The position numbers and the translations under genes were made by a program. 19,393 nucleotides of DNA, taken from contig JBBPZD010000142.1 in NCBI GenBank assembly GCA_038199265.1, forward strand, positions 1 to 19,393, given 5' to 3'. How positions within the stretch are numbered: position 1 is the first letter of the stretch; each line of letters begins with the position of its first letter. Below the pieces are notes generated by a model, which searched no databases, was not told the DNA's origin, and worked only from the letters and a program-made list of their open reading frames with translations. The DNA is from Allobranchiibius sp038199265. GTDB lineage: Bacteria; Actinomycetota; Actinomycetes; Actinomycetales; Dermatophilaceae. Below are positions 14,673 through 19,393 of this stretch, one piece after another.

Positions 14673-15797
14673 TCAGGAGATTCCGAGCTTGGTGCAGGCG
14701 GCCTTGTAAGCGCCGGTGCACAGCTGCGCTGCCGTCGCGAGCTTGGTGTCGATGATTTCGGTCTTCAGGTTCTTCTGAGTGATGACCTTGGGGACGAAGA
14801 GCATCGTCTTGGTGCCGAATACCTCGGTGATCTTGCCGCCACCGACAGCCGTCACAGGCTTGCCGTTTAGCAGTTCGACCGCGACGTCGGCGGCCGCTCC
14901 GGCGACGATCTCGCTCGGCTTGGAGATCGTGTTGAACTGGTCACCGGCGATGATCAACTGCAGACCGGCGGTAGTGGCATCGTTTCCGGTGACCGGGGGC
15001 AGCGGGTTGACGCCCGCGGCCTTCAGTGCCGCGATCGAGCCGCCGGCGGTGCCGTCATTCGCGGCCACAATTCCGACGATGTTCTTGTTGAAGCGAGACA
15101 CCTGGCCGGTGACCCACGTCTGTGCTTTGCTGGGGTCCCACTCGGGGGTGTCGTACTCGGCGAGCGTCTTGTAACCGCTGCTCGCCAGGCCTGCGTGCAC
15201 ACCCTTCTTGATCAGGCCGGCCGCCGCATCAGTCGGGGAACCGTTGACCTCCAGCACGCCCTTGCCGCCACCGGTGGGCACGTTCTTGGCCTTGAGTTGC
15301 TTGACCAGCGACTCGGCGATGGACTTACCGATCTCCTCGTTGTTGAAGGAGACGTAGTAGTCCGGCTTGGCCTTGGGGATCGGGCGGTCGTAGGCGATGA
15401 CCTTGACGCCCTTGGCCTGCGCCTGGGAGACGAGGCTGGCCGCGGCAGTCGAGTCGACCGGGTCCATCACGATGACCTTGGCGCCCTGGGTCAACGCTGC
15501 ACCGAACTGCTGCTGTTGCTTGCTGGCGTCACCGCTGGCGTTGTTGTAGAGCGGGGTGCAGGTGGGGCAGACCTTCTTCAGCTCGGCGACGAAACCGGGC
15601 TTGTCATGCTGCTCGTAGCGGGTGGAGGCCTGGTCGGGCATCAGGAAGGCGATCTTGGCACCCTTGGAATCGCCGGCCTTGCCGGAGGCGCTGGCACCAC
15701 CGGGGGCAGTCTTGCCTGAGCTGCACGCGCCGAGGATCGGCAGAGTTGCAGCGACCGCGACGGCGATCGAGATCTTCTGAATCTTGTGTGCGTTCAT
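14673..15797 (-). CDS. Xylose-type sugar-binding lipoprotein of the ABC importer
   Basis: The extracellular receptor, 374 residues from ATG at 15797. A basic N-terminus (MNAHKIQK) and hydrophobic core lead to the lipobox LGAC with Cys25 as the lipid anchor, followed by a flexible Gly/Ala/Ser/Lys linker. The mature part is a periplasmic-binding-protein type I fold (Peripla_BP_4): IAFLMPDQASTRYEQHD at the first strand is typical of XylF-like proteins, then VIVMDPVDS, VKVIAYDRPI, GIVAANDGTAGG and VTGNDATTAG. In this subfamily the aromatic and charged residues of these loops clasp a pentose or hexose. AAAGGA lies nine bases before the start. The frame is open upstream to 16175, but that would place the signal peptide deep inside the protein. 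The 85-bp gap before it is the widest in the operon. Confidence 0.93.
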   Translation of the reverse strand: MNAHKIQKISIAVAVAATLPILGACSSGKTAPGGASASGKAGDSKGAKIAFLMPDQASTRYEQHDKPGFVAELKKVCPTCTPLYNNASGDASKQQQQFGAALTQGAKVIVMDPVDSTAAASLVSQAQAKGVKVIAYDRPIPKAKPDYYVSFNNEEIGKSIAESLVKQLKAKNVPTGGGKGVLEVNGSPTDAAAGLIKKGVHAGLASSGYKTLAEYDTPEWDPSKAQTWVTGQVSRFNKNIVGIVAANDGTAGGSIAALKAAGVNPLPPVTGNDATTAGLQLIIAGDQFNTISKPSEIVAGAAADVAVELLNGKPVTAVGGGKITEVFGTKTMLFVPKVITQKNLKTEIIDTKLATAAQLCTGAYKAACTKLGIS

Positions 15798-15882
15798 TTC
15801 TTTGATCCTTTGTTGAGTGGGTTCGAACTGGGCGAAGCGGGGCAGTTGCGCATCGGTGGGGTCGAATACGAATTCGGGCGGT

Positions 15883-16521
15883 TCAGGAGCGCACCGCTGT
15901 GGTGGGCAGGTTGAGCGAGCGCAGCGAAGCCAGCCCGTCTCCGCGTATCGGGATGGAGATCTCGGTGATCGCGGCGTTCTCCAACCGGGGGAAGATCCTG
16001 CGGTACTGGCCGGTTGGGATGCCCAGCAACTCGCACAGCGAGAGCCGCAGCAGCGTGTTGTGTGCGACGACCAGGACCCGGCGACCGTGGTGCTGCGCCG
16101 CGATCTCGCGCAGGCTGCGGGCACCACGAACAGCGGCGTCGCTAGCCGACTCTGCTTCCGGGAACGGGTTGGCAACAGGGTCGGCGCGGAACTGCGCCAT
16201 CACCTGCGGGTCGGCCGCCTCGATCTCGGCGGCACTGCGACCTTCGGCGATACCGAACCCGATCTCTTTCAGACCGGCGACCACCTGCAACGAGACATCG
16301 ACGGCGTCGGCGGACGGCTTCGCCGTCTCACGGGCACGTCGCACCGGCGAGCTGATCACGACCTCGACCTGCCGTGAGCGCGCCCAGACTCCGAGGTCGG
16401 TCGCCTGCTGCTTGCCCAGATCGGTGAGGTCGATGTCGCTGTCGCCACCGGCGTAACGGTTCTCGGCGTGCCAGACGGTTTCGCCGTGCCGGGCCACCCA
16501 GAGCTTCGCGGAATCACTCAC
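15883..16521 (-). CDS. Histidine phosphatase (phosphoglycerate mutase-like fold)
   Basis: A 212-residue cytosolic phosphatase. The phospho-accepting His12 is in ARHGETVWH, the phosphate-binding arginines are in SSPVRRARETA (57-67), Glu86 lies in LKEIGFG, and the second catalytic His154 is in VVAHNTLLRL. Most relatives have H-G-G or H-G-x at the second site; here it is H-N-T. The product is probably a sugar-phosphate phosphatase rather than a glycolytic mutase. I chose GTG at 16521 because GGAGG lies eight bases upstream; it overlaps the end of kinase B by eight bases, so translation is probably coupled. An earlier frame start at 16569 would add 16 unrelated residues. A phosphatase directly behind a kinase is odd and suggests that it strips a different or misplaced phosphate, or limits sugar-phosphate build-up. 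Confidence 0.87.
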   Translation of the reverse strand: MSDSAKLWVARHGETVWHAENRYAGGDSDIDLTDLGKQQATDLGVWARSRQVEVVISSPVRRARETAKPSADAVDVSLQVVAGLKEIGFGIAEGRSAAEIEAADPQVMAQFRADPVANPFPEAESASDAAVRGARSLREIAAQHHGRRVLVVAHNTLLRLSLCELLGIPTGQYRRIFPRLENAAITEISIPIRGDGLASLRSLNLPTTAVRS

Positions 16522-18001
16522 CGGTAGTGCCTCCGGCCTGGCGCAGTGCGTAACCAGCGGCCTTCGCATCCAGCCAGCCGCGGTCGCGCAACACGGTCAC
16601 CAGCTCGCCGTAACCAGCGAGCAACTGCTCCCCGCGGGCAGCGTCGGGCTCGTAGGAACGGTCGATCTCGACCATCGACGCGACCGTTTCGGTCAAGGTG
16701 CCGGGAGCTGCAGCGGCCAGCATCGCCATACCGGTCGACGGGTGCGGCTGGCGCGGTACCTGCGCCGGTCGGCCGAGCAGGTCGCAGCGCAACTGGTTCC
16801 ACCAGTCGTTGCGGGTGGGCCCACCGGTGAAAGACACCGGCCCGCTGGTGTCCGCACCGAGCGAAGCCAGCACGTCGTAGCTCAGGCGCTCGACATAGGC
16901 GATCCCCTGGCAGATGGCGGCGAACTTGGCCGCGTCGGAGTCAGCACGGTCGCTGATGAAACCGGTTGCGTCCGGTGCCACAAAGGGGAAGCGCTCACCA
17001 CTGCCGACCAGCGGGTAGGTCGCGCCGCCGATAACGCCGAGGTCGGCTGCCCGTTTCGTCAGCGCGTCGAGGTCCTGGCCGTCGGTGAAAGCATCCCGCA
17101 GTGCACCCGCACCGGAACTCGAGGCACCGCCCGGCAGCCACCCGCCGTCGGGGTGACGGTGGCAGTAAACGGCACCGGTCGGGTCGAGCACCAATTCTTT
17201 CGTCGACCCTTTGACCACCAACGTGGTGCCGAGTGCGCTGCTCCAATGCCCGTCGCCGAGCGCGCCGGCCGCGATCTGCGCGGCGCACCCGTCGGTCATT
17301 CCCAAACGAACGGCGGCACCCTTGGTCAGCCCCGTCTCTGAGGCTGCTTGAGCGCTGATCGCGCCGACCTCGGTCGCAGGGAGCGCAACTTCGGGAAGGA
17401 TCGACAAGGGAATGTCGAGCTGTTCGAAAATCTGCGTCGGCCACTGCGCGGCACGCAGGTCGACTCCGGTCTTGAGGGCGTGAGACGTGTCGGTCGGGAC
17501 GACGGATCCGACCAGTCGGCGCACCAGATGGTCGGACTGGTGGACCACGCGGTCACCGGAGCTCAGGGCACCTGCGTCCTGTAGCCACATGATTTTGGGC
17601 AGTGCCCAGGCCGGCTGGATGCGGTAGCCGAGCGAGGACCACAACTGCTCACCGGTGACCTGGGCACGCTCGGCGAATTCGTGGGCGCGGGTGTCGTCGT
17701 ACATGAGGGCCGGGCCGGCGGGTGAGCCGTCGGCGTGCTCGACCAATACCGTGCCGGAGGTGGCGTCGATGGCTACCGCAGTGATCTGTACCTGGCCGGC
17801 TTCGGCGAGGGCATCGCGTACGGCGCTGCACAGCGCGGACCACCACTGCTGGGGATCCTGCCCGTGGCGACGACCGTCGCGGTGGTCGCTGGTGATCGGG
17901 GCGGCACCGGCACCGAGAGTGACCCCCGCTGCCGACACCACCGAAGCGCGCACGCCCTGCGTTCCGACATCGATGCCGCAGGTGGCTTCGATCGAGCTCA
18001 T
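16514..18001 (-). CDS. FGGY-family carbohydrate kinase B (D-ribulokinase/xylulokinase-like)
   Basis: First gene of the operon, 495 residues. CGIDVGTQGVRASV (8-21) is the N-terminal ATP/phosphate loop; AIDATSGTVLV (78-88) and ALMYDDTRA (98-106) are of the type found in ribulokinase/xylulokinase-like members (A-I-D-G-T-S-G-T and M-Y-N-D-x-R-A); Asp237 in GMTDGCAAQ is the expected catalytic base; SALGTTLVVKG and FTGGPTRNDWWNQL are the C-terminal signatures. It differs strongly from kinase A, whose matching regions read TAQGDG and LWNDARST, so the two are not a recent duplication. AAGGAA lies about eight bases before ATG 18001. Its end overlaps the phosphatase start. Substrate unknown; a ketopentose or other ketose is the family-based guess. 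Confidence 0.88.
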   Translation of the reverse strand: MSSIEATCGIDVGTQGVRASVVSAAGVTLGAGAAPITSDHRDGRRHGQDPQQWWSALCSAVRDALAEAGQVQITAVAIDATSGTVLVEHADGSPAGPALMYDDTRAHEFAERAQVTGEQLWSSLGYRIQPAWALPKIMWLQDAGALSSGDRVVHQSDHLVRRLVGSVVPTDTSHALKTGVDLRAAQWPTQIFEQLDIPLSILPEVALPATEVGAISAQAASETGLTKGAAVRLGMTDGCAAQIAAGALGDGHWSSALGTTLVVKGSTKELVLDPTGAVYCHRHPDGGWLPGGASSSGAGALRDAFTDGQDLDALTKRAADLGVIGGATYPLVGSGERFPFVAPDATGFISDRADSDAAKFAAICQGIAYVERLSYDVLASLGADTSGPVSFTGGPTRNDWWNQLRCDLLGRPAQVPRQPHPSTGMAMLAAAAPGTLTETVASMVEIDRSYEPDAARGEQLLAGYGELVTVLRDRGWLDAKAAGYALRQAGGTTGE

Positions 18002-18037
18002 GGACGTTTCCTTCTCTCACCGGTTGTGATGAGAGAC

Positions 18038-18067
18038 ACATTACTCATAGCCAATGTTAAATGTAAA
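18038..18067 (-). promoter_or_regulatory. Candidate promoter of the sugar operon
   Basis: On the minus strand TTTACA (18062-18067), an 18-bp spacer and TAATGT (18038-18043) resemble a sigma-70 promoter, about 37 bp before the kinase B start. The surrounding DNA is AT-rich against a GC-rich background. It is the only good promoter-like pair I saw ahead of the seven genes. Confidence 0.5.
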
Positions 18068-18077
18068 GCTTCCAACC

Positions 18078-18110
18078 CATCGTTATCTCATCGTGATCTA
18101 CGAACATCAC
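18078..18110. promoter_or_regulatory. Candidate operator upstream of the sugar operon promoter
   Basis: Two patterns sit just upstream of the candidate -35 box: the direct repeat CATCGT at 18078-18083 and 18089-18094, spaced 11 bp (one helical turn), and the inverted repeat GTGAT (18093-18097) / ATCAC (18106-18110). DeoR-type proteins often bind short repeats like these. Location rather than sequence identity is the argument; no matching copy was found before the deoR-type gene. Confidence 0.33.
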
Positions 18111-18346
18111 CGTGCGGTGGACTGACGCCTCGCCGCCCGGGTCAGGTGTCGGCCCACGGCACCTTCTGACCGCTCGAGACATGGATATGGCGGTCTTCTA
18201 GCCTCCGACGAATGCTCACCGGCATCCGCCGGATCAACCCCAGGCATCGACATCGAACAGTCCGATTCGCGCCCCATCGCGACCATCGACACGCGGCGCC
18301 AGCCGTCCAAGACCCCGAACACTTCACAGAAATGACGCTAAATTTA
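18111..18346. other. Intergenic DNA with no recognised gene
   Basis: This stretch separates the sugar operon promoter from the FkbM gene end. Short open frames exist on both strands (for example minus 18142-18327), but none has a recognisable motif or a ribosome site. The segment 18330-18352 is AT-rich and may be a transcript end, but no strong hairpin was seen. Confidence 0.5.
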
Positions 18347-19258
18347 CTAATTCATCTCATTGAGCGCTGCACGATAGCGATCGGCGTCTGCCTCGCGGAT
18401 CGCACCGCGGCGAGCGAGCTCGTTCAGGCACACCAACGAGACCCCGTACGTGCCATAGGCCAGGTCACAGATCAGAGCCAGGTGTCGCAGCTGTTGATCG
18501 CTGCAGTTGTCCAGCTGGGCGAGATCTCGCACGTAGAGCACGTCGGCCTCGACCAGGTGGCGAGCACGAGCCTGCACCGGCTCCGCCCACTGCACCGGAG
18601 CGAGCGGCCAGGTCTTGGTATTGACGAACTGATGCGGGATCAGTCCGTGGGTGCGTAATTCCAGGTCGATATCGGCGAACGTGGGCTGCTCCCGGTAGAG
18701 CCGGGTGAATCCGACCTCGGTCTGGACGGCCACAGCTTCGGCGAGCAGCCGCCCACCTCCACGGAAGGCCTGCAGTTCACCGCCTTGGATGTCGATCTTC
18801 AGGAAATCGAGGTGTTCGATCTCGCTGATGTCGTCCAGGCGGCGGGTGGCCATCCAATGGCGCTGCGTCACTGCCGCCATCCGTGGAAAGTCAGTCAGCA
18901 GCGCGAGCTGGTCGGGGTCCGGCTCGAGCATGCTGGTGAAACCGCTTTCCGAGCACACCCGGAGCTGATGCGCCCGCCCGTCACCCACTGCATACGGAAG
19001 GTAGCGCCGTTGCTCATCAGCCATGGCGGTCAGTTCGGCGAAAGCCGATTCCTGCGGTTCGAATCCAGTGACCCTGGCCACCCCCGCTGCCAACAGCGTC
19101 GCGTAGGGCGGCTCCCCGTCGATCGGGTTGGCCCCCACATCCACGACCTCTATCGGCCGGTCCCCGCCCACGAGAGTGCAGATATGCGGGGGTTCAATAC
19201 CGTTGCGAGACTTGCCGGGTCGCTCCACCAGACCACCGTAGGCCTGCCTCGCGGACAT
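18347..19258 (-). CDS. FkbM-family SAM-dependent methyltransferase
   Basis: A 303-residue class I methyltransferase; FkbM proteins O-methylate sugars, polyketides or envelope glycans. The SAM loop VVDVGANP is at 38-45, the acidic strand end GFEPQ at 65-69, and the family signature DFLKIDIQGGEL at 151-162. After the methyltransferase fold, about 90 residues form a mostly helical C-terminal part with LRHLALICDLAYGTYG. I chose ATG 19258; the frame stays open to a GTG at 19348, but the added 30 residues are Ser/Ala/Gly-rich and lie antisense to a probable divergent gene. No Shine-Dalgarno sequence precedes 19258; TAGCGT lies five bases upstream and could be a -10 box for a leaderless message. Substrate unknown. 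A glycan-modifying role is plausible from family only. Confidence 0.85.
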   Translation of the reverse strand: MSARQAYGGLVERPGKSRNGIEPPHICTLVGGDRPIEVVDVGANPIDGEPPYATLLAAGVARVTGFEPQESAFAELTAMADEQRRYLPYAVGDGRAHQLRVCSESGFTSMLEPDPDQLALLTDFPRMAAVTQRHWMATRRLDDISEIEHLDFLKIDIQGGELQAFRGGGRLLAEAVAVQTEVGFTRLYREQPTFADIDLELRTHGLIPHQFVNTKTWPLAPVQWAEPVQARARHLVEADVLYVRDLAQLDNCSDQQLRHLALICDLAYGTYGVSLVCLNELARRGAIREADADRYRAALNEMN

Positions 19259-19268
19259 ACTGGACGCT

Positions 19269-19393
19269 ATGAGCGATGCCACCGCACCCGAGTCGACCGA
19301 TGCCCCCGCCGAACGACTGATCCCGGGCCCCGGCGAAGCAGGTGACACCGGCCTGGTCGACGACTCAGCAGCCAGCGGTAGCCGTGGCGCACC
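19269..19393 (+). CDS. Start of an unidentified gene, cut by window edge
   Basis: A frame opens with ATG at 19269 and runs to the window edge (41 residues), beginning MSDATAPESTDAPAERLIPG. It is rich in Ala, Ser, Asp, Glu and Pro, as in the disordered N-termini of many actinobacterial proteins, and shows no domain yet. CATACT ends seven bases before the ATG, a -10-like box fitting a leaderless start. It lies 10 bp from the divergent FkbM start. The alternative is that this is simply the opposite strand of a longer FkbM N-terminus. Confidence 0.5.
   Translation, partial: MSDATAPESTDAPAERLIPGPGEAGDTGLVDDSAASGSRGA

Noticed and set aside
13767..14709. Two long plus-strand open frames opposite the ABC ATPase
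   Set aside because: The minus frame has complete Walker A, signature, Walker B and switch motifs; the plus frames have none and are codon-bias shadows.
15798..16175. N-terminal extension of the sugar-binding protein
   Set aside because: It would bury the signal peptide and lipobox 126 residues inside the protein and overlaps the phosphatase; a good ribosome site exists at 15797.
18107..18327. Short minus-strand frames between the operon promoter and the FkbM gene
   Set aside because: No motif, no ribosome site and no similarity I can name; too short to support as genes.
1..19393. Insertion sequences, tRNA genes, CRISPR arrays or phage genes
   Set aside because: No transposase or integrase motifs, no cloverleaf-like sequence and no regularly spaced repeats were found on either strand by eye.

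Overview
The window is GC-rich, densely coded chromosome from an actinomycete. Signs of this are strong GC bias at third codon positions, several GTG starts, a deazaflavin (F420)-type nitroreductase homologue, a seven-iron FdxA ferredoxin, a GAF-ANTAR remnant and probable leaderless promoters. A Micrococcales-like member of Actinomycetota is a guess; nothing here fixes the genus. All calls come from reading the sequence, with no database search.

Layout. (1) 1-1083, minus: a polyprenyl-phosphate sugar transferase (GT2 plus GtrA) that runs off the left edge. (2) 1084-2142: about 1 kb with no intact gene, holding decayed pieces of a GAF-ANTAR regulator, possibly an NAD-dependent dehydrogenase, and a ribbon-helix-helix protein. 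(3) 2143-4881: a Kup potassium transporter (minus) divergent from a small SAM methyltransferase (plus). (4) 4915-8235: an MMPL transporter and an F420-type nitroreductase homologue in one transcription unit (minus), divergent from a MarR regulator (plus), with overlapping promoters. This looks like a self-contained efflux/detoxification module. (5) 8134-8972, minus: FdxA ferredoxin followed by a five-helix membrane protein whose end overlaps the marR end.

(6) 9139-18100 is the most interesting part. A DeoR-type regulator (plus) converges on an eight-kilobase, seven-gene catabolic operon (minus). In transcription order the operon is: FGGY kinase B, histidine phosphatase, sugar-binding lipoprotein, ABC ATPase, ABC permease, D-2-hydroxyacid dehydrogenase, FGGY kinase A. 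Five of the six junctions are tight and two reading frames overlap by 4-8 nt, so the set is very likely co-transcribed. A candidate promoter precedes kinase B. A strong hairpin between the two convergent ends can stop transcription in both directions. The importer looks xylose/ribose-like, but there is no isomerase, epimerase, aldolase or transketolase. Two unlike FGGY kinases, a SerA-like dehydrogenase and a phosphatase do not make a pathway I recognise.

(7) 18347-19258, minus: an FkbM-type methyltransferase, almost back to back with a reading frame (plus) that runs off the right edge. No tRNA, rRNA, CRISPR array, insertion sequence or integrase was seen.
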